Positions 46,122-56,821 are shown, numbered from the stretch's first letter. The stretch is DNA of 64,000 bases from Rhodobacteraceae bacterium Alg231-30 (GCA_900143615.1 FREU01000003.1:186001-250000); one strand, 5' to 3'. The notes: generated from the letters alone by a model not told the origin. A program made the numbers and translations.

Positions 46122-47594
46122 TTAGCTACCGACTTTGGCGATGGTTTCTCCGCTTTCTTCCCAAGCACGGATTTCTTCCGGAGTAGCTTTGGGAGAGAAC
46201 ATACCCGTAGCTGCATAGAAGATGCCGATCAGAGGGGACATCCAGCAAGCAAAGGCCAATGGGATATACAGAAGGTTCTCAAAGTTGCCGTCTGCAATTC
46301 CCAAGCCAAGGGCGGCGATCACAAAGGCACCACCGGCATTCCAAGGCACCAGTGGAGAGATCAGCGTACCACCTTCCTCAACTGCACGTGACAGATTGAG
46401 AGGTGAATAACCCATACCGCGATAGACCGGTGCAAACATACGGCCGGGCAGGGCGATTGACAGGTAGACGTCGCCTGAAATCACGTTGGTTGCAACCGAT
46501 GCCATCATTGCCGAAGCTTGAATACCGACAAAGGACTTCACGCGGTTTATGATCGCGTTGATGATCGCTTCCAGACAACGGGTCTTTTCCAAAGCTCCGC
46601 CAAAACCCAGCGCGAGCAAGATTAGAGAGATGGTCCACATCATCGACTGAATGCCGCCGCGGTTCAAAAGCGAGTCAATTTCAGAGACGCCTGTATCGAT
46701 TGAATAGCCGCTGTTTGCGTAGGTGAAGGTGTCGTGAACGCCTGCGCCCTGGCAGAAGATGGCCATCAAGCCGCCTAGAACCGCGCCTGCAAACAATGAG
46801 GGGATCGGAGGCTGGCGTTTAACGGCGAGAAAGATCACCAACAAGGCTGGCAACAACATCAGAGGTGATATCCAGAAGGCATTGTCCAAGGAAGTTGTGA
46901 TCGCCTCGATACGCTCAAAGGATGCACCTTGGTTGTCGATAACGGTGAAGCCCACAACAAGATAGATCACCAGGGCGATCAGTGTTGATGGGATGGTTGT
47001 CGGCATCATGTTGCGAATATGTTCAAACAAGTTGGTGCCTGTGACCGCAGGGGCAAGGTTTGTTGTGTCCGACAGTGGCGACATCTTGTCACCAAAGAAA
47101 GCTCCCGAGACAACGGCGCCCGCGGTCCAATACATCGGAATGTCAAAGCCCGCGCCGATGCCCATCAAGGCAAGACCCACAGTGCCGACAGTTCCCCATG
47201 AGGTGCCTAAGGATAGCGAGACAACCGCACAGAGGATCATGCTGGCCGCAAGGAATATCTCGGGCGAGAGAATTTTCAATCCGTAATAGATTAACGTCGG
47301 TACTGTGCCACTGGCGATCCAGACACCGACGATCATACCAACGGTGAACAGGATTGAAACTGATGGAAGTGAGATGCTAATGGCACGGAAAATGCCTTCC
47401 TCAACGCTTTTCCAACCATGTCCAAGTTTTAAACCAACCAAGGCCGTGAATGCGATCCCGAACGACAACGGGATATGTGGCGTGAAATCCCCAAAATAGA
47501 AAAGCTGAATTCCTAAAACAAAAAGGGTCAAAACGATTGGCAAGAGGGCCAAACCAAAATTAGGCAATCGTGGATTAACATCATTTACGGGCAT
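46122..47594 (-). CDS. NhaC-family Na+/H+ antiporter
   Basis: A 490-residue inner-membrane protein with about eleven to twelve hydrophobic segments. The signature GAFFGDKMSPLSDTTNLAP and the Gly/Ser/Thr-rich SLGTSWGTVGTVG identify the NhaC family. Some members exchange malate/lactate or other ions rather than Na+/H+. It lies just downstream of the arginine deiminase genes but beyond their terminator, so it has its own start. A second, only moderately similar NhaC gene is at 53330. Confidence 0.9.
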   Translation of the reverse strand: MPVNDVNPRLPNFGLALLPIVLTLFVLGIQLFYFGDFTPHIPLSFGIAFTALVGLKLGHGWKSVEEGIFRAISISLPSVSILFTVGMIVGVWIASGTVPTLIYYGLKILSPEIFLAASMILCAVVSLSLGTSWGTVGTVGLALMGIGAGFDIPMYWTAGAVVSGAFFGDKMSPLSDTTNLAPAVTGTNLFEHIRNMMPTTIPSTLIALVIYLVVGFTVIDNQGASFERIEAITTSLDNAFWISPLMLLPALLVIFLAVKRQPPIPSLFAGAVLGGLMAIFCQGAGVHDTFTYANSGYSIDTGVSEIDSLLNRGGIQSMMWTISLILLALGFGGALEKTRCLEAIINAIINRVKSFVGIQASAMMASVATNVISGDVYLSIALPGRMFAPVYRGMGYSPLNLSRAVEEGGTLISPLVPWNAGGAFVIAALGLGIADGNFENLLYIPLAFACWMSPLIGIFYAATGMFSPKATPEEIRAWEESGETIAKVGS

Positions 47595-47848
47595 ATTTTC
47601 TTTTGTCCTTTATTGGGCCGCGAAACCCTCGTTCTGGTACCAAATCATACAGTGCGGCCGTGAATGGTATGCATGAGCATGCATAGAAGGGCAGTTTTGA
47701 GCCTGTAAACGTCAGTGCTAATAGGACGCATGTGTCAGCGATTTTTCGCGGAAACAGAGGGGAGGTGGGCGGATAATTGCAGGGCTTCTGCTCGTTTATT
47801 TCGCAACCATCTAATAATTACGCAAAACCCAGCAGCAGGTGGCGCAAA

Positions 47849-47881
47849 AAAAGCGGGTAGCCCAATAGACTGCCCGCTTTT
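47849..47881 (-). terminator. Rho-independent terminator of the arc operon
   Basis: AAAAGCGGG (47849-47857) pairs with CCCGCTTTT (47873-47881). Read leftward, the stem is followed by a run of T, the pattern expected after arcC, whose stop is 50 bases away. A further GC-rich hairpin is just before it near 47900-47925. Confidence 0.85.
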
Positions 47882-47931
47882 AAGTGTATGTCCCGTGCAA
47901 CGCGCGGCCCGAGGGCCGCACGCCGTCTGGA

Positions 47932-48876
47932 TTATTTTACCAATTCAACTTCGGTAACCGAAGCGTCGATGGTTGTGCCGGTTTCGCCGCGCAGAGCCGC
48001 TGCTACGTCTTTCAACGCACAGATAACAGCTTTGCCTTTGCCACCGGAGCCACGAACGAAGTCCTGAGCAGCCTGTACTTTTGGACCCATAGAACCAGCA
48101 GGGAAGTCATAGGCATCCATGTGGTCAGGGTTGGCGCGACGGATCGCTGTCTGATCTGGGGTACCCCAGTCCAGCATCACAGCTTCGGCGTCAGTTGCGA
48201 CAACAAATACGTCTGCTTCGATTTCTTCAGCCAGAAGAGCGGAGCAGTTGTCTTTGTCGATCACGCACTCAACACCAACGAGGTGACGTTCTGCGTCTTT
48301 TTTGTACATGGTGGGGATACCACCACCGCCAGCTGCGATCACAACAGAGCCTTTTTCCAGCATCCATTTGATAGGATCAACTTGGAAAATACGCTTTGGT
48401 GCAGGCGACGGAACCACGCGGCGCCACATGTCACCGTCTGGTTTGATAGACCAGCCTTTTTCAGCGGCGTTTTTCTTGGCTTCTTCTTCAGAATAAACCG
48501 GGCCGATGAATTTGGTTGGATCAGAGAACGCAGGATCTTCTGGATCAACTTCGACCATGGTCAGAACAGTTGCGAGTGGCTTTTCGAAAGGAAGCAGGTT
48601 GCCCATTTCCTGTTCGATCATGTACCCGATCATGCCCATTGTCTCACCAACCAGAACGTCGAGTGGATACTCGTCTACTTCTGTGTAAGCGGCTTCCTGG
48701 AGGGCCAAAAGACCAACCTGTGGGCCGTTACCGTGGGTGATAACCAGTTCGTGGTTTTCAGCCAGAGGAGCCAGTGCTTCGGAGGCGATAACAACATTTT
48801 CACGCTGGTTCTCCGCCGTGAGCGCTTGCCCACGACGAAGAAGTGCGTTGCCACCAAGTGCTACTACAACGCGCAT
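47932..48876 (-). CDS. arcC: Carbamate kinase
   Basis: Makes ATP and ammonia/CO2 from carbamoyl phosphate, the energy-yielding end of arginine deiminase fermentation. The 314-residue protein starts [15 protein letters not shown], has [10 protein letters not shown], and near the end [11 protein letters not shown] and [10 protein letters not shown]. It is 4 bases from arcB. The codon set is narrow, which leaves long open frames on the other strand and suggests high expression. Confidence 0.96.
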   Translation of the reverse strand: MRVVVALGGNALLRRGQALTAENQRENVVIASEALAPLAENHELVITHGNGPQVGLLALQEAAYTEVDEYPLDVLVGETMGMIGYMIEQEMGNLLPFEKPLATVLTMVEVDPEDPAFSDPTKFIGPVYSEEEAKKNAAEKGWSIKPDGDMWRRVVPSPAPKRIFQVDPIKWMLEKGSVVIAAGGGGIPTMYKKDAERHLVGVECVIDKDNCSALLAEEIEADVFVVATDAEAVMLDWGTPDQTAIRRANPDHMDAYDFPAGSMGPKVQAAQDFVRGSGGKGKAVICALKDVAAALRGETGTTIDASVTEVELVK

Positions 48877-48880
48877 TACC

Positions 48881-49879
48881 TTATGCTCCCAGTGTAGCGA
48901 CCATGATCGCTTTGATTGTGTGCATACGGTTTTCAGCTTGCTCGAATGCCACGTTGTATGGGCTTTCGAAGACTTCTTCCGACACTTCCAGCTCGGTCAG
49001 GCCGAATTTGTCAGCGATGTCCGCACCAACTTTGGTTTCGGTGTTATGGAACGCTGGCAGACAGTGCATGAACTTAACGTTCGGGTTGTTTGCTTTTTCC
49101 ATCAGAGCTTTGTTCACCTGGTAAGGAGACAGCTGCTTGATGCGGCTTTCCCAAACTTCGGCTGGCTCGCCCATGGAAACCCAAACGTCGGTGTGGATGA
49201 AGTCAACGCCGTCTACAGCATTGATATCGTCAGTGATGGTGATGCGAGCGCCAGTTTCAGCGGCACGTGCTTTGGCCATCTCAACGATGTGATCTTCGTT
49301 CTGCAGCTCTTTTGGAGCGATGATGCGAACGTCAACACCCATGATAGCGCCGAGCATCAGCAGGGAGTTACCCATGTTGTTGCGTGCGTCACCAACGTAA
49401 GCGTAGGAGATCTGCTGGCGTGGTTTGTCAGCGTGCTCAAGCATTGTCAGCATGTCAGCCAGCATCTGAGTGGGGTGCCACTCGTCTGTCAGGCCGTTGT
49501 AAACTGGAACGCCAGAGTAGTCAGACAGTTCCTGAACCAGAGCTTGCGAAGAGCCACGGTATTCGATGGCGTCAAACATACGGCCCAGAACGCGTGCTGT
49601 GTCTTTCATCGACTCTTTGTGACCGATTTGCGAACCGGCTGGGTCGAGGTAAGTCACGTGAGCGCCTTGGTCGTGTGCAGCAACTTCGAAAGCACAACGT
49701 GTACGTGTCGAGGTTTTTTCAAAGATCAGGCAGATGTTTTTGCCAGTCATTGTCTGCTGCTCGTGGCCTGCGTATTTCGCGCGCTTCAGATCACGTGCGA
49801 GGTCCAGAAGGAAGAGCATCTCACGCTGAGAGAAGTCAGCGATTTTCAGAAAGCTACGGCCTTTGAGGTTAAAACCCAT
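48881..49879 (-). CDS. arcB: Catabolic ornithine carbamoyltransferase
   Basis: Splits citrulline with phosphate into ornithine and carbamoyl phosphate in the arginine deiminase pathway. The 332-residue protein has the carbamoyl-phosphate loop [13 protein letters not shown], the Asp/Ser-Met-Gly-type [11 protein letters not shown] ornithine loop and the HCLPAFH motif. Family membership does not separate anabolic from catabolic forms; the position between arcA and arcC makes the catabolic role likely. Confidence 0.95.
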   Translation of the reverse strand: MGFNLKGRSFLKIADFSQREMLFLLDLARDLKRAKYAGHEQQTMTGKNICLIFEKTSTRTRCAFEVAAHDQGAHVTYLDPAGSQIGHKESMKDTARVLGRMFDAIEYRGSSQALVQELSDYSGVPVYNGLTDEWHPTQMLADMLTMLEHADKPRQQISYAYVGDARNNMGNSLLMLGAIMGVDVRIIAPKELQNEDHIVEMAKARAAETGARITITDDINAVDGVDFIHTDVWVSMGEPAEVWESRIKQLSPYQVNKALMEKANNPNVKFMHCLPAFHNTETKVGADIADKFGLTELEVSEEVFESPYNVAFEQAENRMHTIKAIMVATLGA

Positions 49880-49942
49880 TGTTTTTACTCCAGTATTTGT
49901 ACGTGTTCGTACTAGTTAAACAGAATTTCGATATGATCTAGA

Positions 49943-51154
49943 TCAGACTGCGTCACGCTCAAGCGGGCAAGTCATGCAGTGTCCGCCACCGCGACCACGG
50001 CCGAGTTCCTGACCGTTGATGGCCACAACTTCTACGCCTGCATCTTCCATCAGCTTGTTGGTGAAAGTGTTGCGCGAGTAGCCAACAACCACACCAGGTG
50101 CGAGGGCTACGACGTTGTTGCCGTCATCCCACTGCTCGCGCTCGGCTTGGAATTCGTTACCACCGGTGCCGATGATGGTCAGATCGTTTACGCCCATTGC
50201 GTCTTTGTAGACGTCAAACAGCGAGCCTTTTTCTTTTACAACAGTGCGGTCTTTGTAAACCGAGAAACACTGAATTTCTTTGCAGACTTCGTGGTAAGCG
50301 GTGACTTTGTCTACGTCGAGGCAAGAGAAAACAGTGTCCAAGTGCATCGCAGCGCGCGACTTTGGCATTACACATGCGATAACACGCTCAGCTGCGCCTT
50401 GGTCCAGAAGAGCGGTTGCGACCTGACCGAAAGCTTCGCGGGTTGTGCGCTCGCCCATACCGATCATGACAGAGCCGTTGCCGATTGGCATAACGTCGCC
50501 GCCTTCAACGGAGGCACGCTGGTAGTCTTGATCGTCGTTGCCCCACCAGAAGTTGATGTTTTCTTTGGTGAACATTGGGTGGAAGTTATAAACAGCGCGC
50601 TGGAACAGGGTTTCTGGTTTACGAGCAGGCCAGAACATTGGGTTCACGGTCACACCGTTGTAAATCCAGCAGGATGGGTCACGCTGGAACAGGGCGTTTG
50701 GAACACCAGGGATCAGGAAGTCAGAACCAGGCAGTTCGTCTTTAACCAGCTGTGTCAGTTCACCGGCTGGAACGTCATCAAGGATCACGCCGCCCAGCAT
50801 CTGGCGAGCAAGATCTGCACCAGACATGTCTTCGAGCCATGGGCGCATAGCTTCGGCGAAACCGGCACCAACCATATTTGGAGTTACCAATCGATCCAGA
50901 ACAAACGCTTTTGCGTCGGCTGTGTGATCAAATGCTTCGGCCAGCAAGTCTTGCACGTCATAAACTTCAGTACCGCGAACGCGCATTTTTTCAACGAAGT
51001 CAGCGTGGTCGCGACGGGCTTGTTCTACCCACAGAACGTCATCAAAAAGCAGTTCGTGACAGTTACCAGGGGTCAGACGGTCATGGGCCAGCGAGGGGCG
51101 GGACACCATAACTTTGCGAAGTTTACCAACTTCAGAGTGAACGCCAAATGTCAT
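49943..51154 (-). CDS. arcA: Arginine deiminase
   Basis: Hydrolyses arginine to citrulline and ammonia. The 403-residue protein starts [20 protein letters not shown] and ends with the nucleophile cysteine in [20 protein letters not shown]-like [11 protein letters not shown] supplies the catalytic His/Asp region. The ATG at 51154 has AGGAGA upstream; in-frame codons before it have none. It is the second gene of the operon. Confidence 0.97.
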   Translation of the reverse strand: MTFGVHSEVGKLRKVMVSRPSLAHDRLTPGNCHELLFDDVLWVEQARRDHADFVEKMRVRGTEVYDVQDLLAEAFDHTADAKAFVLDRLVTPNMVGAGFAEAMRPWLEDMSGADLARQMLGGVILDDVPAGELTQLVKDELPGSDFLIPGVPNALFQRDPSCWIYNGVTVNPMFWPARKPETLFQRAVYNFHPMFTKENINFWWGNDDQDYQRASVEGGDVMPIGNGSVMIGMGERTTREAFGQVATALLDQGAAERVIACVMPKSRAAMHLDTVFSCLDVDKVTAYHEVCKEIQCFSVYKDRTVVKEKGSLFDVYKDAMGVNDLTIIGTGGNEFQAEREQWDDGNNVVALAPGVVVGYSRNTFTNKLMEDAGVEVVAINGQELGRGRGGGHCMTCPLERDAV

Positions 51155-51261
51155 AGGGATTCTCCTAGAATAATTGCTAACCTTTTGCACAGTGAATGCT
51201 CGTGCATCAGGGAACTTAGTTGGGGAGGGTAGGGGCGATACGCGCCCCTACCTGATATTGT

Positions 51262-52701
51262 TTAGCCGAGGGCAGCGCCAAGGCTGAGGGCAACCACGAT
51301 GATCACAGCAAGGATCAGCAGCAGTGGTGCCACGAATTTGAGCCAGCGGTCATAAGAGACACGACCGATTGCCAGACCACCCATCACAACCGCAAAGGTT
51401 GGGTTGAAGAGGTTCACCAGACCGTTAGCCGACTGGTAAGCGGTGACAACAAGCTCGCGACCGACACCAGCGAAGTCTGCCAGAGGTGCCATGATTGGCA
51501 TGGTCAGTGTTGCGAGGCCCGAAGACGATGGAACCAGGAAGGACATCAGGAACTGAATGCCGAACATCACGTTGATGAACATGAACTCACTCAATCCAGA
51601 TACGAACCCTTCGGCCGAATACAAGATGGTGTCGGTCATTTTTCCGGCGTCCATGATGACAACAACACCACGAGCCACACCGATGATCAGAGCAACGCCC
51701 AACAGATCACGAGCACCGTCGATGAATGTGTCGACAAAAGTGCCTTCGTCCATGTTGGTTTCGTCTGCAAATTTGCCAACGAACCAGACAACAATCGACA
51801 TCACGAGGAACAGTGCGGACATTTCGCCCATCCACCAGTCCAGAGCAACCACACCGTAGATCATCGCAACAAAGGTCAGACCAAAGAGTGCCAGAATCCA
51901 GCCGCGAGTGCCGGAAAGTGCTGGGAAGCCACCGTCATCGCTCGACCCTTTAAGGAAGTGAGCGCGGTTTTCGTCTGCCATGTGTGCAACGAGAGATGCA
52001 GATGGATCAGCTTTGACGCGGGATGCGTAGCGCATCACAAATGCCATACCTGCCAGAAGCGAAACGGCCAAGATGATGAAGCGCAACACGATACCATCGG
52101 TGAATGGGATGCCTGCACCTTGTGAGGCAACAACTGTCGCGAATGCGTTAAAGGTCGAGCCCATGGTGCCGATACCAGCGCCAAGCATGATGACCGCGAC
52201 ACCCGTGATGGAGTCATAGCCTGCACGGATGAAGACCGGAATGATCAAGGCGTAGAACGCAAGGGACTCTTCCGCCATACCATAGCTGGTACCACCAAGC
52301 GCAAATGCGAACATCAGGATCGGAATCATGTAGATTTCGCGACCTTCCAGCTTCTTGAGAAGCCAGCCGATGCCAGCGTCGATTGCGCCGGTTTTGGTCA
52401 CAACCATCAGGAAACCACCGATGATCAGAACGAAGAAGGCGACGTCAATTGCGGCGTCTGCGGCTGATCCCAGCATGCCGGGGTCATACATACCAGCGAT
52501 TGGGGCCATGATGACAGACACGATGCCCTGAGGGTTGGATGCAACCGACTCATAGGTGCCTGGGACTGGGGCGTCCCGACCGAGGGCTTCACTGAATTCG
52601 CGGGCATATTCACCAGCAGGTACAACCCATGTGAGGGCTGCGACAACAGCGATCAGTACGAATAGAATCGTAAACGCCGTTGGGAACTTGAACTTGGACA
52701 A
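51262..52701 (-). CDS. YfcC-family transporter, probable arginine/ornithine antiporter (ArcD role)
   Basis: A membrane protein of 479 residues from TTG 52701, which has AAGGAG 7 bases upstream; an in-frame start further out lacks this. About twelve to thirteen hydrophobic segments and the motifs LMFAFALGGTSYGMAEE and LVPSSSGLATLTMPIMAPL place it in the YfcC/DcuC-like group, not in the classical APC-type ArcD. As the first gene of the arcA-B-C operon it most likely exchanges arginine for ornithine. Confidence 0.85.
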   Translation of the reverse strand: MSKFKFPTAFTILFVLIAVVAALTWVVPAGEYAREFSEALGRDAPVPGTYESVASNPQGIVSVIMAPIAGMYDPGMLGSAADAAIDVAFFVLIIGGFLMVVTKTGAIDAGIGWLLKKLEGREIYMIPILMFAFALGGTSYGMAEESLAFYALIIPVFIRAGYDSITGVAVIMLGAGIGTMGSTFNAFATVVASQGAGIPFTDGIVLRFIILAVSLLAGMAFVMRYASRVKADPSASLVAHMADENRAHFLKGSSDDGGFPALSGTRGWILALFGLTFVAMIYGVVALDWWMGEMSALFLVMSIVVWFVGKFADETNMDEGTFVDTFIDGARDLLGVALIIGVARGVVVIMDAGKMTDTILYSAEGFVSGLSEFMFINVMFGIQFLMSFLVPSSSGLATLTMPIMAPLADFAGVGRELVVTAYQSANGLVNLFNPTFAVVMGGLAIGRVSYDRWLKFVAPLLLILAVIIVVALSLGAALG

Positions 52702-53329
52702 CTTATTGCTCCTTACCGAAAGATTAACACTCACGCCCGAAGCAGGAACGAGGTGGAAATGAACTCGTACTGAAAAACGTACTTTGAGTGTCAATCAGTT
52801 GCTGAAACTAGGCAAGCCAAACTTTTGTGTATGCCGTGAGGGGCTAAGCGCTGGCGTGTCTTGTAATTTCAAAGTGGCATGTGTGTTTGTATTTTCGAAC
52901 TTCAAGGTTTTTTTTGTAACATTTTTCCGTTAGGGTTTGGAGGTAAAATTTACCATTTAATAACAATGCTTTATGGGGTTGATCTTTTAGTGTGTTTTCT
53001 GTGCGAATTTGTCGCACGGTAGCGTGTATTTATCGATTAACTGTCAAAAAGTTGATCTCACGTGAGCCCTTTCTAAAACAATGATGAACATGTTTTGCAT
53101 TTTATCAAGTAAAAGCAAAAACTGGTCGGATGAAAGGCTTGTGTTTGAGGCAGAAGGATATTGATAGTGCAGGCTGCGAAATATTCGGATGTTTCCCACA
53201 AAAACCAAAGGGATCTCTTGTTGCGGTAACTCGATTGTCCGTGCAAACTTCGGTTCAATTGTTATCCTTCATGCATTCGAACTTCGGATAAGACCTTTCG
53301 GTCGAATACTATTAGCCAGTGGATTAATT
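52702..53329. other. Intergenic control region between arc operon and second nhaC
   Basis: About 630 bases, A+T-rich, with no credible gene. It must hold the leftward arc promoter and the rightward nhaC promoter. Two perfect palindromes are present (53001-53017 and CTCACGTGAG at 53057-53066). No good FNR site (TTGAT-N4-ATCAA) is visible, although TTGATC occurs twice. Confidence 0.6.
53001..53017. promoter_or_regulatory. Palindrome GTGCGA-N5-TCGCAC, candidate operator
   Basis: A perfect 6-bp inverted repeat with a 5-bp spacer, 300 bases before the arc transporter start and 313 before the nhaC start. Its size fits a dimeric helix-turn-helix regulator; the regulator is unknown. Confidence 0.45.
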
Positions 53330-54808
53330 ATGACCGACCCCACCTCAGAAAAAATTTCAAATTCAGGCCTTCAGACACCCACCATCGGGTGGGCGTTGGT
53401 GCCCATAGTGTTGCTGATGGTCATGCTGGCGATGGCCTATTATCTCTATGGTGACGAAGCCGCGCTTGGTGCCAACCAGTTGGCTCTGACCTTTGCAGCG
53501 GTGGTCGGATCACTTGTTGGACGTAAGTTTGGCGTCAGCTATCACGACATGCGAGACGCGGTCTTAGAGAGTGTCGGGACGGGGCTTTCAGCGATCTTTA
53601 TTCTGCTGGCGGTCGGCTCTCTGATTGGGACGTGGGCGATGAGTGGAACACTTGTTGCGATGGTTTATTGGGGTCTGCAATTGCTGTCGCCGGACTACTT
53701 CTATTTCACCGTGGTTCTGATCTGCGCAATAGTTGCCTTGAGCATAGGTAGTTCTTGGACCGTTGCGGGCACCCTTGGTGTTGGGCTGATGGGCGTGTCC
53801 GAGCAGATGGGGCTGAATGGCGCAATTACGGCGGGTGCGATTATTTCTGGAGCCTATTTTGGGGACAAATCATCGCCCTTGTCCGATACGACCAATTTGG
53901 CGACCGCGGCAAGCGGCGCGGATTTGTTCACGCATATCCGGGAAACCCTGTGGACCTCGGTGCCGACTTTGGGGGCGGCGCTGCTGCTGTTTTGGCTATT
54001 GGGACAACCGGGCGATTTCGATGCCAGTCTTATTACCGCCTCGATTGCACAGGAATTTAACGTCGGGATTGTTCCCTTCTTTCCTCTTTTCTTGGTGCTT
54101 GGTTTGGCGGTGATGCGATATCCGCCCTTTTTGACGATCTTTATGGGAGCCTTGGCGGGCGGCGTTGTGGCTGTGCTCATCAATGCCCAAGCAGTGATAG
54201 TGTTCGCCGACGATGCATCCCTTACCGCAGGTCTGGCGCTTATCAAAGGTGTCTGGACTGCGATGTCCAATGGGTATGTGTCGGATACGGGGAATGTCGG
54301 CGTTGATGCATTCCTGAGCCGGGGCGGCATGGAAAGCATGCTCAATACTGTTTGGCTAATTCTTGTCGCGCTGGCGTTTGGTGGGATTGTGGACCGGATC
54401 GGCATTTTGGACCGTTTGCTGTCGCCCATTCTAGCGGCGGCTCACACAACCGGACGACTGGTTAGTGCGCTGGTTGTTTCGACGATCAGCACCAACATTC
54501 TGGCGTCGGACCAATATATCGCGATCGTTCTGCCCGGTAAGCTGTTTCAGAAAGTTTTCAAGAAACTACGTTTGCGACCAGAGGTTCTATCACGCGCCTT
54601 GGGGGACAGTGCAACGGTAACAAGTGCATTGGTGCCTTGGAACAGTTGCGGCGCCTACATGGCCGCAACGCTTGGGGTTGCGACCATGTCATATTTGCCG
54701 TTTGCCTTCTTCAATCTTCTAAACCCGCTTATGACCATCATGTTTGCCTTTGGCGGGATTAGAATGTTGACCGTCGATGGCGATGAAGAAGATAGCAAAG
54801 CCGGGTAG
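53330..54808 (+). CDS. NhaC-family Na+/H+ antiporter, second copy
   Basis: A 492-residue membrane protein with GAYFGDKSSPLSDTTNLAT and SIGSSWTVAGTLGVGLMG, aligning by eye with the protein at 46122 but with many differences, so the two are paralogues of long standing. I use the ATG at 53330 (MTDPTSEK), with only a weak GTGGA upstream; the frame is open back to 53189. It is divergent from the arc operon and ends 3 bases from the convergent porin gene. Confidence 0.88.
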   Translation: MTDPTSEKISNSGLQTPTIGWALVPIVLLMVMLAMAYYLYGDEAALGANQLALTFAAVVGSLVGRKFGVSYHDMRDAVLESVGTGLSAIFILLAVGSLIGTWAMSGTLVAMVYWGLQLLSPDYFYFTVVLICAIVALSIGSSWTVAGTLGVGLMGVSEQMGLNGAITAGAIISGAYFGDKSSPLSDTTNLATAASGADLFTHIRETLWTSVPTLGAALLLFWLLGQPGDFDASLITASIAQEFNVGIVPFFPLFLVLGLAVMRYPPFLTIFMGALAGGVVAVLINAQAVIVFADDASLTAGLALIKGVWTAMSNGYVSDTGNVGVDAFLSRGGMESMLNTVWLILVALAFGGIVDRIGILDRLLSPILAAAHTTGRLVSALVVSTISTNILASDQYIAIVLPGKLFQKVFKKLRLRPEVLSRALGDSATVTSALVPWNSCGAYMAATLGVATMSYLPFAFFNLLNPLMTIMFAFGGIRMLTVDGDEEDSKAG

Positions 54809-54811
54809 GGA

Positions 54812-55459
54812 TCAGTTGTAGAAAGACAGCATCGCGGTGATGCGCTCATCCTCGATGGAACTATAGTGGGCGCGGACGTCCAGAGCGATATGGTCGCTAA
54901 ATTCTTTGGTTACGCCAAAGTCGACAGCGACCAGATCTTGGTTAAAGTCGCGGCTTCCAAAATCGCTGCCGACGTTTCCAGAAATCGAAAAGCCGTTCTC
55001 AAATCCGGTGTAGCCAGCACCAACTTGGAACCAGTTCTGATCAAAGTAGACTTCGCGATAGTATTTGAATTGAAGCCATGTCGTGTCGGTGGCGTCGTAA
55101 TCGGCAAAGAGGTAGGCTTCGCCATAGTCTGTATCATCATCGCGGTAGAAGTATTGGACAAAACCCAAGTCTAGATCGACTTCACCGATAGATGGGCGCA
55201 CACCAACTCCGAGGTCGTATTCAATATCTTTGTCGCCACCAAAGCTAGCGTTGGACGCCCAGAAAGACAGATAAGCCAAGCCATATCCGACTTCGAACCA
55301 TGGTTGGAATGCTGGGTCATCGTCCGAATTTGTCAGACCTTTGGAAATATAGTTCGTGACAAAATCTGCACCGTAATAAACCTCGAGTTCCTGAGAGAGT
55401 GCGGTCTGTGAAGAAAGCGCCAAGGCTGCCGAAGCCATCAATATGTTTTTGCGAATCAT
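54812..55459 (-). CDS. TorF-family putative outer-membrane porin
   Basis: A 215-residue outer-membrane beta-barrel with a clear signal peptide (KNILMASAALALSSQTALSQ) and alternating aromatic strands ending in a C-terminal aromatic-Asn (MLSFYN). ADFVTNYISKGLT near the mature N-terminus and the later tandem strand pattern match the TorF/Gcw_chp (TIGR02001) family. AGGAGA precedes the ATG at 55459. It is divergent from the binding-protein gene at 55678 and may help the same solute cross the outer membrane; that is inference. Confidence 0.82.
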   Translation of the reverse strand: MIRKNILMASAALALSSQTALSQELEVYYGADFVTNYISKGLTNSDDDPAFQPWFEVGYGLAYLSFWASNASFGGDKDIEYDLGVGVRPSIGEVDLDLGFVQYFYRDDDTDYGEAYLFADYDATDTTWLQFKYYREVYFDQNWFQVGAGYTGFENGFSISGNVGSDFGSRDFNQDLVAVDFGVTKEFSDHIALDVRAHYSSIEDERITAMLSFYN

Positions 55460-55677
55460 TGTATTCTCCTTTTTTAATTGAAAAAATTTTTCTGCTAAAC
55501 TTGTTAACCCTGCAAGACGGTCTCTCGAATTGCTTTGATGATGTGCTGTTTTCACACATCGGCCTGTGGGGTCTTTTGTGAAAAGGGAATATATTTTTTG
55601 TCCCTTCTTGACCTTGGTGTCGTGCTGCGGCCACTCTGCTGGCAAACAACGATAAAAATGTTCCTGGGAGAAAAATC

Positions 55678-56811
55678 ATGAAAATACGTTCAGCTGTTTT
55701 GGCGGCGTCGATTGCGGCACTTGCTGCTTCTGCAAGCGCCGATGTGAAAGTGGGAATGATCACCACATTGTCCGGCGGAGGTGCCGGTTTGGGAATTGAT
55801 GTGCGGGACGGCTTTCTTCTGGCAGTCAAACAGGCCGAGCGGGACGATCTCGAAGTGTTTGTTGGCGACGACCAACGTAAGCCTGATGTTGCGGTGCAGC
55901 TTGCCGACAAGATGATCCAGTCTGAGAAGGTGGACGTTCTAACGGGTATTATCTGGTCCAACCTCGCGATGGCGGTTGTGCCTTCGGCAACGGCACAGGA
56001 TAAATTCTATCTTTCCCCAAATGCGGGACCATCAGCATTGGCGGGCAAAGGGTGTCATCCAAATTATTTTAACGTCGCTTGGCAGAACGATAACCTGCAC
56101 GAAGCTGCCGGGGCCTATGCAAACGATGCGGGTTTTGCCAACAGTTTCATTATCGCGCCAAACTACCCTGCAGGCAAAGATGCGCTGACAGGATACAAGC
56201 GGTTCTTTGAAGGGGAGCTTGCGGGGGAGCTCTACACAAAACTGGGCCAAACCGATTATGCGGCAGAAATAGCCCAAATTCGGGCAAGTGGCGCGGATAG
56301 TGTTTTCTTCTTCCTGCCTGGGGGTATGGGGATTTCTTTTCTGAAGCAATATGCTGCCAGCGGTATCGATTTGCCGGTTGTCGGACCCGCCTTTAGCTTT
56401 GATCAAGGGATCTTGCAGGCAGTTGGTGACGCAGCACTGGGTGTTAAGAACACCAGCCAGTGGAACAAAGACATCAACAACGCCGCCAATATCTCCTTTG
56501 TGAAGGACTTTGAAACCGAATATGGCCGCTTGCCGTCGCTTTATGCAAGCCAGGGCTTTGACACCGCGAACTTGCTGATTTCGGCGATGGAGACGGCGGA
56601 TACCACTGATCCGGACGCATTTCGTGCTGCGCTCAAGGCGGCGAACTTTGACAGTGTTCGCGGAAGCTTCAAGTTTGGTGACAACCATCACCCCATTCAG
56701 GACATCTATGTACGTGAAGTGATCAAAGAAGGTGATGTTTACACCAACAAGATCATTGCCACAGGTCTGACGAACCATGCCGATGCTTATGCTGGCGACT
56801 GCAAAATGTAA
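55678..56811 (+). CDS. Periplasmic substrate-binding protein of a Liv-type ABC importer
   Basis: A 377-residue type I periplasmic binding protein. The signal peptide is MKIRSAVLAASIAALAASASA, cleaved before DVKVG. The mature part begins VGMITTLSGGGAGLGIDVRDGFLLA and has GRLPSLYASQGFDTA, as in LivK/AmiC-like proteins that bind amino acids, amides or aromatic and dicarboxylic acids. It is the first gene of a five-gene importer operon, with a stable hairpin after the stop. Confidence 0.92.
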   Translation: MKIRSAVLAASIAALAASASADVKVGMITTLSGGGAGLGIDVRDGFLLAVKQAERDDLEVFVGDDQRKPDVAVQLADKMIQSEKVDVLTGIIWSNLAMAVVPSATAQDKFYLSPNAGPSALAGKGCHPNYFNVAWQNDNLHEAAGAYANDAGFANSFIIAPNYPAGKDALTGYKRFFEGELAGELYTKLGQTDYAAEIAQIRASGADSVFFFLPGGMGISFLKQYAASGIDLPVVGPAFSFDQGILQAVGDAALGVKNTSQWNKDINNAANISFVKDFETEYGRLPSLYASQGFDTANLLISAMETADTTDPDAFRAALKAANFDSVRGSFKFGDNHHPIQDIYVREVIKEGDVYTNKIIATGLTNHADAYAGDCKM

Positions 56812-56821
56812 TTGAACTATG

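Noticed and set aside
47884-51232. Three long plus-strand frames (about 337, 392 and 417 codons) opposite arcC, arcB and arcA
   Set aside because: They lie opposite clear enzymes, have Cys/Phe/His-rich unlikely composition and no ribosome sites. They arise from the narrow codon use of the arc genes.
52970-53070. FNR/Anr box for the arc operon
   Set aside because: TTGATC occurs twice, but neither copy is followed at the right distance by ATCAA.
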